From: Lachnospiraceae bacterium UBA4631
GTDB lineage: Bacteria; Bacillota; Clostridia; Lachnospirales; Lachnospiraceae
DNA length: 44,754 nucleotides
Assembly (NCBI GenBank): GCA_002406015.1
Contig: DHMX01000035.1
Span: 1-44,754, forward strand
Reading direction: 5' to 3'
Under the pieces are notes generated by a model. The model made no database searches. It was given only the letters and a program-made list of their open reading frames with translations, and was not told where the DNA came from. Every line of letters starts with the position of its first letter. Positions within the stretch are counted from its first letter, which is position 1. A program made the position numbers and the translations under genes. Shown here piece by piece: positions 34,371 to 42,746 of the stretch.

Positions 34371-34871
34371 TCATTTTTGTTCTTCTCCTTCGTTTTGGGT
34401 CTGTTTGTCCTTTTGAAATCTATTTAATGCCTGTTCCATTTTCCTATTTTCCGCTTTCTCTTCCAGTTTACTGATAGTAATGCTAATAATCGTGCAAATC
34501 AAAAATGAAATAATAAATCCGCCCCATGCCCTCACTTCATTAATAGGAAACCAGACAAATACAATTGAAAACACTACCATCACTACAATAATGATTCCAA
34601 AAAAACAAATATTTCTAATAATCAGTCTCATATTTTTTATCCACTTGTCAGTTAAAAATACAATCTGAACTACCGTAATTATAGCCGCAAATAACAATAA
34701 CTCAAGAAGAGTAGCAATTGAAAAACCTTCATTTCCCATTGAAAACAATGATGAATGTCCTTTTGCCAAATTGCCTATGCTACTTCCAAATATTATAAAG
34801 ACTGATACAATGATTCCATATGTTGCAAAGAACTGACCTATATAATTAAATATTGTTTTATTTTCTTCCAT
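34371..34871 (-). CDS. DUF3021 family membrane protein
   Basis: A 166-residue protein with four membrane segments (about 15-35, 50-73, 83-105, 113-133) and a charged C-terminal helix. This size and plan, and a position immediately after a LytTR gene, match DUF3021 proteins, which typically act as membrane partners of LytTR regulators. Its start shares one base with the stop of the LytTR gene (34871). A role as inhibitor of the LytTR protein is known for some such pairs and is inferred here. Confidence 0.82.
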   Translation of the reverse strand: MEENKTIFNYIGQFFATYGIIVSVFIIFGSSIGNLAKGHSSLFSMGNEGFSIATLLELLLFAAIITVVQIVFLTDKWIKNMRLIIRNICFFGIIIVVMVVFSIVFVWFPINEVRAWGGFIISFLICTIISITISKLEEKAENRKMEQALNRFQKDKQTQNEGEEQK

Positions 34872-35311
34872 TATTTCACACCTATCCTCTTTCTAAGTTC
34901 ATTCGCATACATTCTAGATACAAGAACCTGTTCATCGTTAATAAGTGTCACTCGTATCTTTCTGTTTACATCTGCCTTTAAGCTTTTAATTTTACGCAAA
35001 TTTATGATGCTCTGTTTGCTGATGCGTATAAAATTTTGTTTTAATAATTCCTGTTCAATTTCATAAAGCTTTAAGTCCGATTCATATAATGCATCTTCCG
35101 TATACACAAATGTGTTTCTTTCTACAGACTCAATATATAAGATTCTGTCTGTATCCAAAAGATATGTTTCATCATTTCTTTTTACTGCAAGCTGCATATT
35201 AATCATACGCATCATAGAAATCATTTTTTCAATATCCTGTGAAATTCTTGGTGCCTTTATTTGGACAGATACATCTGAATATTCTTCATTAATGTCGATT
35301 TCTATTTTCAT
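34871..35311 (-). CDS. LytTR-domain DNA-binding regulator without receiver domain
   Basis: A 146-residue transcription factor. The C-terminal 100 residues are a LytTR domain (VKRNDETYLLDTDRILYIESV, NFIRISKQSIINLRKIKSL, NDEQVLVSRMYANELRKRIG). The first 40 residues are a short region without REC, so there is no phosphoacceptor. In this class control is often by an adjacent membrane protein, here DUF3021. It directly follows the ABC permease gene (stop and start adjacent) and is probably part of the same transcript, feeding back on the ABC genes. Confidence 0.92.
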   Translation of the reverse strand: MKIEIDINEEYSDVSVQIKAPRISQDIEKMISMMRMINMQLAVKRNDETYLLDTDRILYIESVERNTFVYTEDALYESDLKLYEIEQELLKQNFIRISKQSIINLRKIKSLKADVNRKIRVTLINDEQVLVSRMYANELRKRIGVK

Positions 35312-35998
35312 TTATTCTAACCCTTTTCTTTTATACGCTACTGTAAATATAGCAACAAATGTAATTGCATTTAAAACAATTATTAAATATGTTTCCTTTG
35401 CAATTCCAACAAATGACATTGTATCTAAACACAGTTTTAACTGCTGTGTATAAAATATCTTAGCAACTTTGAAAATGGTAGTATTAAACATTGCAAGCAT
35501 TGGTGCAAAAGCCAATACCATCATCACAGGCATAACAAGTGAAGTGGCACTCATCTGATTCTTTGCAAAAATCCCAATACCGGCTCCAGCAATAATTGAT
35601 ATTACAAATCCTATTCCCATAAAACACAGATATTTAATAATATCTTTTCCTTCAAAACCAATAGCCATCACACCTGCTCCCACCATACAAATTATCCATA
35701 CATATATTCCAATACCAAGCAGGTACTGCCATGGCTTAACATTTGCCATCATTAGAACCCTTAACGTATTCTTTTCCTTCTCCTCAGAAATAATAGCCGA
35801 TACTGACGTAATTGGTGCCATTCCAATATACATAATAGAAAACAGCTTTGTAAAAAATAAATCCGGCATTCCATCCAAATTAATCGCATTTTCCATAATA
35901 AGAGTCATAATTGGAAACAACAGGAACTGTATCAAAATTGTCTTGTTTTTAAGAGTGTCTTTTATTTGTTTTTTTATAATAATCATACTATTATACAT
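35312..35998 (-). CDS. ABC-2 type transporter permease
   Basis: A 228-residue permease of the ABC-2 class with about six membrane segments, including FLLFPIMTLIMENAI near residue 30 and the ALK-like segment VKPWQYLLGIGIYVWIICMV split as a cytoplasmic loop plus helix. It directly follows the (frameshifted) ATPase gene and precedes the LytTR gene. Function with a disabled ATPase is uncertain. Confidence 0.82.
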   Translation of the reverse strand: MYNSMIIIKKQIKDTLKNKTILIQFLLFPIMTLIMENAINLDGMPDLFFTKLFSIMYIGMAPITSVSAIISEEKEKNTLRVLMMANVKPWQYLLGIGIYVWIICMVGAGVMAIGFEGKDIIKYLCFMGIGFVISIIAGAGIGIFAKNQMSATSLVMPVMMVLAFAPMLAMFNTTIFKVAKIFYTQQLKLCLDTMSFVGIAKETYLIIVLNAITFVAIFTVAYKRKGLE

Positions 35999-36840
35999 TT
36001 ATTCCGCCTCCAAATTTCTTCCTGTAATCTCTAAAAATACAGTTTCCAAATTCGGTTCTGATGAATGAATTGTTTCCACGCTTTCCGTTCTAAATAATTC
36101 ATATATTTTTTCAACAGAATTATCATGGCACACTTCAATATCTTCGCCGGACAATAAATGTATTACTATTTTTTTATGATGATTATACTTTCGGCAAATC
36201 TCCTTTGGCTCTCCTATCTCAACTATATTCCCCTCATTTAAAAGTGCTACCGTATCGCACAAAAATGTCGCCTCTTCCATATTATGAGTAGTAAGAAAAA
36301 TTGTACAACCTTCATTTTTCTTCTCTAAAATGAGCCTGTGAATTGTTTTCATAGACATTGGGTCCAATCCACTTGTCGGCTCATCAAGAAAAATAATTTG
36401 GGGATTATGCATAAATACCCTTGCCAATCGCAGCCTTGCTTCCATTCCTTTTGATAAGTTTGAAGCTGTTTTTTTCTTGCATTGCCTAATCCCACATACT
36501 CTAGAATTTCATTAACTTTTGTATATGGTATTCCATAAATGTCTGCATATATTTTCAAATTGTCTACACAGGACAATCTCTCATACACACCAAATGATTC
36601 CGACATAATACCAATTTTCTTTTTATCTTCCCCCGTTAACTTGTTTAATTTCTTTTCAAATACTCTTACTTCACCACTATCAAACTCAAGCTGACCCGTT
36701 AATATTTTAATTAATGTTGTTTTACCGGCACCAGATGGTCCAAGTAAACCAAATATTTGCCCTTTATAAATATCTAAGTTAATTCCTCTTAATACCGTTT
36801 TATTTTCAAAACTTTTAATAACATTCTCACAATGTATCAC
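35999..36840 (-). pseudogene. ABC transporter ATPase with a -1 frameshift in a run of seven A
   Basis: Two reading frames together make one ABC ATPase. The first (GTG start at 36840, AAAGGAG upstream) has Walker A GPSGAGKT at about 33-40. The second has LSKGMEARLRLARV, Walker B IIFLDEP, D-loop SGLDP and H-loop TTHNMEE. They meet in seven A (36469-36475 on the plus strand as T). Adding one A would make the total 843 nt, a single 280-residue protein reading straight into ASNLSKGMEARL. It may be an inactive gene, a sequencing error, transcriptional slippage, or phase variation. Confidence 0.85.
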
Positions 36841-36986
36841 TCTTCTCTTTCTCCTTTATCTTTTTGATAATATAAAGGTAACAAAAATGTTTTTGAAAGA
36901 AAATACATCTTAACGCAAGTTGCCATTATTCCAACATAAGTTGCTTTTATCTCTGATAATATTACATACAGAGCATTGGGTTCCAT
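36837..36986 (-). CDS. Small ORF, probably the truncated 3' end of a gene, coupled to the ABC ATPase
   Basis: An open frame of 61 codons (36837-37022, stop at 37023-37025 upstream) ends in a TGA that overlaps the GTG of the ATPase by 4 bp, the layout of two operon genes. From its first ATG (36986) it would be 49 residues, with hydrophobic YVGIMATCVKMYF and a charged tail QKDKGEREE. No ribosome site precedes that ATG. The codons read like coding DNA, so it may be the remnant of a longer gene cut off by the event that placed the cassette upstream. Family not recognised. Confidence 0.4.
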   Translation of the reverse strand: MEPNALYVILSEIKATYVGIMATCVKMYFLSKTFLLPLYYQKDKGEREE

Positions 36987-37080
36987 TGTGCTATCAATAT
37001 AGACATCCGGCTTCTGCTTTAGTCATGCCAAGCGACCTATAACCGAGGTATGTTAAAAAATTAATATCCCAATCCTAACT

Positions 37081-38043
37081 TTATTGAATTAAAAATTCAT
37101 TCAATAAATGTTCTTTTTTAAGTTTTTTTATCAATTCGTTAGCATTTTTCAATTTTATATCCATTTGAGACTCTTGATTAATAAATTCAAATAAATACTT
37201 CCTGTTTTCATCATTTAAGGAAAATAAATATTCTATATTACAATTAAATTCCTTTAATCTGTCTGTTATATCATTTCCAACATGCGAATATATCACCCTT
37301 ACTTCTCTAATTGGATTAATATTAATACTACTATTGTAATTTTCTTTGAGCATCTCATTAAATTCTTTTACACATTGTATAATACCTTCACCCGATGAAT
37401 AAGAGCAATCTAAAACCATACCATTTAGTTTTCTCTTACTTAAGCTAGCTACCCTAACTAATTCATTCATATTTTCAAATTTTAATTCCATTCCCGTAAT
37501 TGCATCTTTGGAATTACTTGAAACAATACCAAATGATTCAAAAAACAAATTTCTATTATATGTAAGATGAATTAATTCATTACTATACAATTCCACAAGT
37601 TTATTGACAAGTAATACATTTCCTCCCTTTAGACTTATCACAAAATCAACATTTACTTTCGCACTTACTTCAAAATACAATTTTTCAATAATATCCAACA
37701 TAACCTTTAATTCATCACTATTATGGGCTGCTTCTAAAGTAGTTACTAAATGATGTTTTCTCATTTGTTTTCTTCTATCACAAAACGCTCCTTCTTCAAA
37801 ATATTTTGTATGATTTCCTAATACTACCAATAACTTAAGAAGTAATTCTGAATTATACGCTATAGGAGGCTTACCTTTATTAATTTTATTTAACTGATAG
37901 CAATAAGGAATTTTTTCAAAATCCTTTTTATTATAAAAAATCCATGACCACTTTTTATCACTGGGAACATTAAAATTCTTCGATATTAAATCCCTAACTG
38001 TCAATATTCCTAAAATAAATAAAATAATTTTATCCCAATTCAT
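37081..38043 (-). CDS. Phosphoribosyltransferase-like protein paired with a carbamoyltransferase
   Basis: A 320-residue protein without a family I can name. It has a hydrophobic N-terminus (5-14), a helical region to about 125, then two elements of a type I PRTase fold: DFVISLKGGN (133-142), in the place of the pyrophosphate loop at the end of the first strand, and MVLDCSYSSGEG (209-220), close to the PRPP loop form hhhDDxxxTGgT, with the second Asp replaced by Cys and Thr by Ser. It starts 2 nt after the carbamoyltransferase stop, with AAGGAGG inside the last codons of that gene, so the pair is translationally linked. Binding of a ribose phosphate is inferred. AT-rich. Confidence 0.65.
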   Translation of the reverse strand: MNWDKIILFILGILTVRDLISKNFNVPSDKKWSWIFYNKKDFEKIPYCYQLNKINKGKPPIAYNSELLLKLLVVLGNHTKYFEEGAFCDRRKQMRKHHLVTTLEAAHNSDELKVMLDIIEKLYFEVSAKVNVDFVISLKGGNVLLVNKLVELYSNELIHLTYNRNLFFESFGIVSSNSKDAITGMELKFENMNELVRVASLSKRKLNGMVLDCSYSSGEGIIQCVKEFNEMLKENYNSSININPIREVRVIYSHVGNDITDRLKEFNCNIEYLFSLNDENRKYLFEFINQESQMDIKLKNANELIKKLKKEHLLNEFLIQ

Positions 38044-38045
38044 TT

Positions 38046-39719
38046 TTACGTTTCCTCCTTAGTAATCATATAATTTTCAATTATTAAATAATCAATTTCC
38101 GTTTTTAAAAAAGTTGTAACAGCATCCATAGGACTTTCAACAATGGGTTCATTTGCAACATTAAAAGATGTATTAAGTAAAATTGGAACTCCTGTTAATT
38201 TTCTAAACTGCAATAACAAATTATGCATAAATAAATCCTTTGATTTACTAACTGATTGTACACGTGCTGTATCATCTATATGTACAACTGATGGAATTTG
38301 ATTTTTATATTCTTCTTTAACTGTAGTTGCCAAAAGCATATAAGGTGAATCTTGTACTAAATCAAAAATATGAAATTGTTCCTCTTCAATTACAATCGGT
38401 GCAAATGGTCTAAAATCTTCTCTATATTTAACCTTTCTATTTAAATAATCTTTCATTCCACACCACATTGGATTTGCCAATATGCTACGATGCCCAAGTG
38501 CTCTCGGTCCAATCTCACCTCTTCCTCTCAAAACCCCTACTATTTTGTTTCTATATATTTTATCTGCTATAATTGAAATAAGTGTCTCATCATCATAAAT
38601 TTTATATTGAATTCCTGATATTCTTTTTAAGCAATTATCTATTTCTTTATTGGTATACGATAATCCCAAAAAAGGTAACACACTTGATTTTCTTTTAATT
38701 TCACTTATAAGCTTATGTGCTGCAAACGCGGCACCAATTGCTTGACCATCATCACCAGAAGCAGGACATATATGTACCTTTATACTATTTTTGCTAGCTA
38801 CTTTACAAATTTTATGATTAAGTACACAATTAAGAAACACTCCTCCACTCAAGCAAATACTTTGGGGTTTATATTTATTAATTATATACTCAATTATATT
38901 TAACACTTTGCTCTCAAGCATATCCTGTGCTGTTCTTGCAATGTTTGCTTTTTCACAAGCAATAAACTTCTGATATGTTTGAGAATTTCTATTATACTTG
39001 TCATCTATCATGTCTATAATATTTGCAAATGTAAGTTCAAAATCAATGTTTGACATGGGCTTGTCTTTAAAATCAATCATACTTTTCCCATATGGTGCAA
39101 GTCCCATAGTTTTTCCTTCTTGCCCTTGTCCAAATCCTATAATTTGCGACATTTGTTCATATTTTTTCCCGATACTTATTTTTTTATTATAGAAGGAAGG
39201 ATTCATAAACGGATATAAATGATTTTGTTTTCTATCCATTTTATGAAAAATATTGCTTTGCAATCTCCTTTCTAGTAATAATATTTCATTTTCTTTACCT
39301 AAAAATATACTTTCGGACTCCTCTAATCCATCTACTAAATCTCCGCCCCCATCTGCCACTAAAATAATTGAATTATTAAAATCAGATGTGTTATATACAG
39401 TTTCCGCATGTGCCAAATGATGTGAAACCATTACAAGATTGGCTGATTCAGCTTTATAATATTCATATAATTGCTCTAAATAATATCGTTTAAGTGCTTC
39501 AATATTTACAGCAGCAGAAGTAACCCCAACATTATCTACATCACCAAAAGCAATATTATGATATTTTAACAATGCATCTATACTCTTAAATGGAATTTCT
39601 GTTGAGTTTGAAGACTTTACTCTATCAAGTCTTTCTTCTGCAATCACTCCCATTAATTCACCATCTTTAATGAGAGCCGCTCCCCTATCATGTCCAATAT
39701 GTATTCCTAAACTTATCAT
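38046..39719 (-). CDS. NodU/TobZ/CmcH-type O-carbamoyltransferase
   Basis: A 557-residue carbamoyltransferase. It converts carbamoyl phosphate and ATP to carbamoyl-adenylate and transfers the carbamoyl group to a hydroxyl (established for TobZ). The Kae1-like part begins IHIGHDRGAALI with His10 and Asp11. It carries SHHLAHAET (metal His) and VADGGGD. The C-terminal part has VLRGRGEIGPRALGHRSIL and LLNTSFNVANEPIVESP, both hallmarks. I chose the ATG at 39719 because AAGGGA lies upstream; an in-frame ATG at 39743 has no ribosome site and follows a TATAAAT. No known natural-product cluster surrounds it. Confidence 0.88.
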   Translation of the reverse strand: MISLGIHIGHDRGAALIKDGELMGVIAEERLDRVKSSNSTEIPFKSIDALLKYHNIAFGDVDNVGVTSAAVNIEALKRYYLEQLYEYYKAESANLVMVSHHLAHAETVYNTSDFNNSIILVADGGGDLVDGLEESESIFLGKENEILLLERRLQSNIFHKMDRKQNHLYPFMNPSFYNKKISIGKKYEQMSQIIGFGQGQEGKTMGLAPYGKSMIDFKDKPMSNIDFELTFANIIDMIDDKYNRNSQTYQKFIACEKANIARTAQDMLESKVLNIIEYIINKYKPQSICLSGGVFLNCVLNHKICKVASKNSIKVHICPASGDDGQAIGAAFAAHKLISEIKRKSSVLPFLGLSYTNKEIDNCLKRISGIQYKIYDDETLISIIADKIYRNKIVGVLRGRGEIGPRALGHRSILANPMWCGMKDYLNRKVKYREDFRPFAPIVIEEEQFHIFDLVQDSPYMLLATTVKEEYKNQIPSVVHIDDTARVQSVSKSKDLFMHNLLLQFRKLTGVPILLNTSFNVANEPIVESPMDAVTTFLKTEIDYLIIENYMITKEET

Positions 39720-39743
39720 GTTACATCCCTTAACATCTTTCAT

Positions 39744-40424
39744 TATATTTATATAGTATTCTAAGTATTTGTAATCAAAGCTTATTCGTAATAAATATTA
39801 TAATATCTTAAAGCCGCCTTTATGATTTTCTCCGCCATTGAATGCTGCTTTTACAATATATTAATTTCTTTCAAATTATCCTTATACACTCTATTTTTTT
39901 CAATATGACATCACTAATCACCTATCCCGTATTGATTTTATATACATAGAGATTACAACATATTTGTTAATTTTTCAAGCTTTTTCTTAAAAAATAGACT
40001 CTTTGAATTATCGACTTAAACGGTAGTTTTTCCATATATGAACTTTGTCAGCACTAAGACTAAATCCCCATGAATGATTCGCAGTCACAACATCATTTCT
40101 TTATAAAAAACACTTTGGAGTTTTTATTTGTTTTACCATATCGATTCGCCCGTGAACAGGTTTATACTTATTTTCAGTGTATTTAGCCATATTCGAATTT
40201 TTCTTCAAATTGACGATGAATAATATTCTTGTATTTTCTTTGCTTACTTTCCCCTATGTCCATACATTCTTTTCTTCCTGTCTTGCTTGACTTATCCCCT
40301 TTCCAATTGGTTACGGCAAATGTTGTTATTTCTGCAACATGAAACATACTTAAATTTATTAATTATTCACCCTTTCGTTTCCATTACAAAACATTCTTCA
40401 CAACTATGTCTTGATATATCTACA
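39744..40424. other. 681-bp AT-rich gap with decayed small ORFs
   Basis: No intact gene, tRNA or clear terminator is visible. On the minus strand 40183-40347 is an open frame of 54 codons with MFHVAEITTFAVTNWKGDK at its start, overlapped by a 29-codon frame at 40101-40190 (MAKYTENKYKPVHGRIDM). Neither has a ribosome site. A TATAAAT at about 39745 is the likely promoter of the carbamoyltransferase. The region looks like decayed coding DNA. Confidence 0.4.
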
Positions 40425-41261
40425 TCAATCACCATTTTTCATTTTCTTTGTCATTTGATGCAAAAGGCAATAAAATATTATTCCAATCAGAACCGCCGGC
40501 AACATACCAACTAATTGTACGCCAATATCGCTATTGCCTGACAAGACTTCATCCGAAATCACATACCTTGTATAAACACTTGGAACTGCACCTGTTAACC
40601 CATGTATCATGGCTCCGGGTATCACTGACTTTGTACATTTATATGAGTAAACCAATAAACTGTCTATAAATAAATTGTATAAAAATATCATCAGTGTTGA
40701 TACCATGACTTCCTTGCAATCATAAATAAAACTATACATTGCCAAATGCCATAATCCCCGAATGCATGCCATAATCATAGTTCCAAATACCAAACCATAT
40801 TTTTTTTCAAGTCTTGGCAGTAAAAATCCCAGCCATCCAATCTCTTCTCCTAAGAAATTAACCGTACTGAGTAATCCCGATGCAACAAGCACCATAAGCT
40901 GACCTATAAAAAATGTTAAAGAAAAATCCGCAAACATATATTTTTCAGGGTATATAAGTGCAGTTACGGGAGTTTCAAGCAGGGATAGCAGTAATGCAAC
41001 AACGAAAAACAATATATACCTTCCGACATTTTCACGCAGCCTCGGAAGCAAACATAATTCAGTAATTTTATATTTCTTCTTTAAACTAATTACAATTGCA
41101 GTAAACGCAGGAACAAAACAAGCCAAGCTTAAAAACACGCCTGTACCAGCAGCTTTCCCAATCAGGTATCTTTCCAAAAACACCAATAAGGCTGTGCAAA
41201 AAGTACAGAAAAACACAAATATCCATATTTCTGAAATATGAATACCTTTCTTATTTTCCAT
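40425..41261 (-). CDS. CPBP family membrane protein (CAAX-protease-like) with altered motif
   Basis: A 278-residue protein with about eight membrane segments. The CPBP/Abi motif 1, EExxxR, appears as EEIGWLG with Glu139 and Glu140 but Leu144 where Arg is conserved. His172 (RGLWHLAMY) and His220 (GAMIHGLTG) match motifs 2 and 4. CPBP proteins are intramembrane proteases or bacteriocin immunity proteins in Firmicutes. Its start overlaps the permease stop by 11 bp and AAGGGG precedes it. As last gene of an ABC-2 operon, an immunity role is plausible but inferred. Confidence 0.82.
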   Translation of the reverse strand: MENKKGIHISEIWIFVFFCTFCTALLVFLERYLIGKAAGTGVFLSLACFVPAFTAIVISLKKKYKITELCLLPRLRENVGRYILFFVVALLLSLLETPVTALIYPEKYMFADFSLTFFIGQLMVLVASGLLSTVNFLGEEIGWLGFLLPRLEKKYGLVFGTMIMACIRGLWHLAMYSFIYDCKEVMVSTLMIFLYNLFIDSLLVYSYKCTKSVIPGAMIHGLTGAVPSVYTRYVISDEVLSGNSDIGVQLVGMLPAVLIGIIFYCLLHQMTKKMKNGD

Positions 41262-42000
41262 ATTGCAAAGCCCCTTTCAAATAAATTTTACAAGCAAGAA
41301 GATATGACAGAACATAACAGCCCATACACGCAAACGGCAAAATACCTACAATCAGCATTGCCTCATTATTTCCATCAGTGCTAAATAGATTTTCCAAACA
41401 TCCGGTAATTGCATATATTTGATTTGGAAATGCGTTCATTAAAAGAACCAGTCCTATAGCTCCGATAGTAAACACGCACAGCTTTACAATTTTTCCTACT
41501 CTGGTTCCAAATCTGACAACAAATACCATATCCCAGGCTCTTAAAAAAATCTGTGCAAAAAACAGTATGCTGATAAGATTTTGTAGTCCGGACATAATCT
41601 CCTGTTTCGTGCATATATAGTAGAATGTTCCCGCTAATGAATACGCAAATCCATAGAATAACATATATATAAGACTCATTCCTAAAATCAGCATATATTT
41701 GACATAGAGATAGCCTTTCACGCCTTCTGCAGAAGTTGCAACAAATGCTGCCCACTTTTTACTCTCATCATATTCGTAGGTTTTCATTTCCAAGGTGCCG
41801 GTAACTGCCAATCCTATTATCGAAAATATAACAAGTATTATTTGCCCATTGTCCTCGTTTACTAAAACAAGTCCTTCTCTAACTCCACCTTCCACCATAA
41901 AAATACCAAAGGTAATAAAAAACACTAAAAAAGGAATTAACATGGTTAATAAAATATATTTTTTATTTAGTTTCCATTCTTTATAAATAAAACCTGTCAT
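41251..42000 (-). CDS. ABC-2 type permease subunit
   Basis: A 249-residue membrane protein with about six segments. The N-terminus MTGFIYKEWKLNKKYILLTML is like that of the next permease (a short basic helix with KEWK or REWK). This is common in LanE/LanG-like and YtrC/D-like permeases. I prefer the ATG at 42000, which overlaps the upstream stop by 4 bp (ATGA), over the one at 42012; both have weak ribosome sites. It pairs with the permease at 41997-42746 and the ATPase at 42746-43624. Confidence 0.78.
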   Translation of the reverse strand: MTGFIYKEWKLNKKYILLTMLIPFLVFFITFGIFMVEGGVREGLVLVNEDNGQIILVIFSIIGLAVTGTLEMKTYEYDESKKWAAFVATSAEGVKGYLYVKYMLILGMSLIYMLFYGFAYSLAGTFYYICTKQEIMSGLQNLISILFFAQIFLRAWDMVFVVRFGTRVGKIVKLCVFTIGAIGLVLLMNAFPNQIYAITGCLENLFSTDGNNEAMLIVGILPFACMGCYVLSYLLACKIYLKGALQYGK

Positions 42001-42746
42001 TCTTCGTACCATTTTTCTTTCTCGTATTTTTTTCTGGATACAAAAAAATATGCTGCGACCATTACAAACAACAATGGTATTGCCACAAATGCATATTGAT
42101 TTATCAGTTTTAAAATTTCTTCAACAACCAATCGGGGTAAATCAAAATTTTCTATTTGTGCTTCGGACATATCATTTATTCTATTCATTATCGGATAACA
42201 TCTAATAAGAATATAACTTATTGCCACACCAGCTATTATGTACAAAACCATCTGACCTTTCTTTTCCTGTCCGTTTGAACAAGCATTCATAACCGCAGTT
42301 TTTAAAACATAAATTCCAATACAAACATCAAATAAGATAATGCTAAAAATAAGCAGTCTCGGATTCATTTTGACCCCTGCCGCAAGACAATTAACTTCAT
42401 ATCCAATTACATTAATGATAAACATTGCTATGATTTCCAAAGCAAGAAGAAACGTTGCAGACCTTGCTCTATCCTCTGGCGTAATAGGTAGACACTCTGC
42501 ATAGGTTAACCAACCCGATTCTTTATCGGATTTGTAAACATCGTCCTCTCCAAGACACATAAAAGCTGTAACCGCAAACAAAAATAACGAAATAAATGCC
42601 GGAAATGAAGAAAAATCCTCCTGTGGATTCAAATAAAAGGTCAGAAAAGAAAGTGCAACAAAAGAAAAAATCAATAGCAAAGCGTATTTCATTCTCTTTT
42701 GAAGAATCTTCCATTCACGAAACACTAATGCTTTGTACTTTTTCAT
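41997..42746 (-). CDS. ABC-2 type permease subunit
   Basis: A 249-residue membrane protein with about six membrane segments and a short basic N-terminus (MKKYKALVFREWKILQKRMK). It probably forms a heterodimeric permease with the product of the next gene. The start is the ATG at 42746, with AAGGAG 8 nt upstream, overlapping the TAA of the ATPase by one base (TAATG). A GTG three codons earlier is less likely. Confidence 0.78.
   Translation of the reverse strand: MKKYKALVFREWKILQKRMKYALLLIFSFVALSFLTFYLNPQEDFSSFPAFISLFLFAVTAFMCLGEDDVYKSDKESGWLTYAECLPITPEDRARSATFLLALEIIAMFIINVIGYEVNCLAAGVKMNPRLLIFSIILFDVCIGIYVLKTAVMNACSNGQEKKGQMVLYIIAGVAISYILIRCYPIMNRINDMSEAQIENFDLPRLVVEEILKLINQYAFVAIPLLFVMVAAYFFVSRKKYEKEKWYEE

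Noticed and set aside
40287..40514. Plus-strand frame of 75 codons
   Set aside because: It runs into the CPBP gene on the opposite strand, lacks a ribosome site and matches no family.
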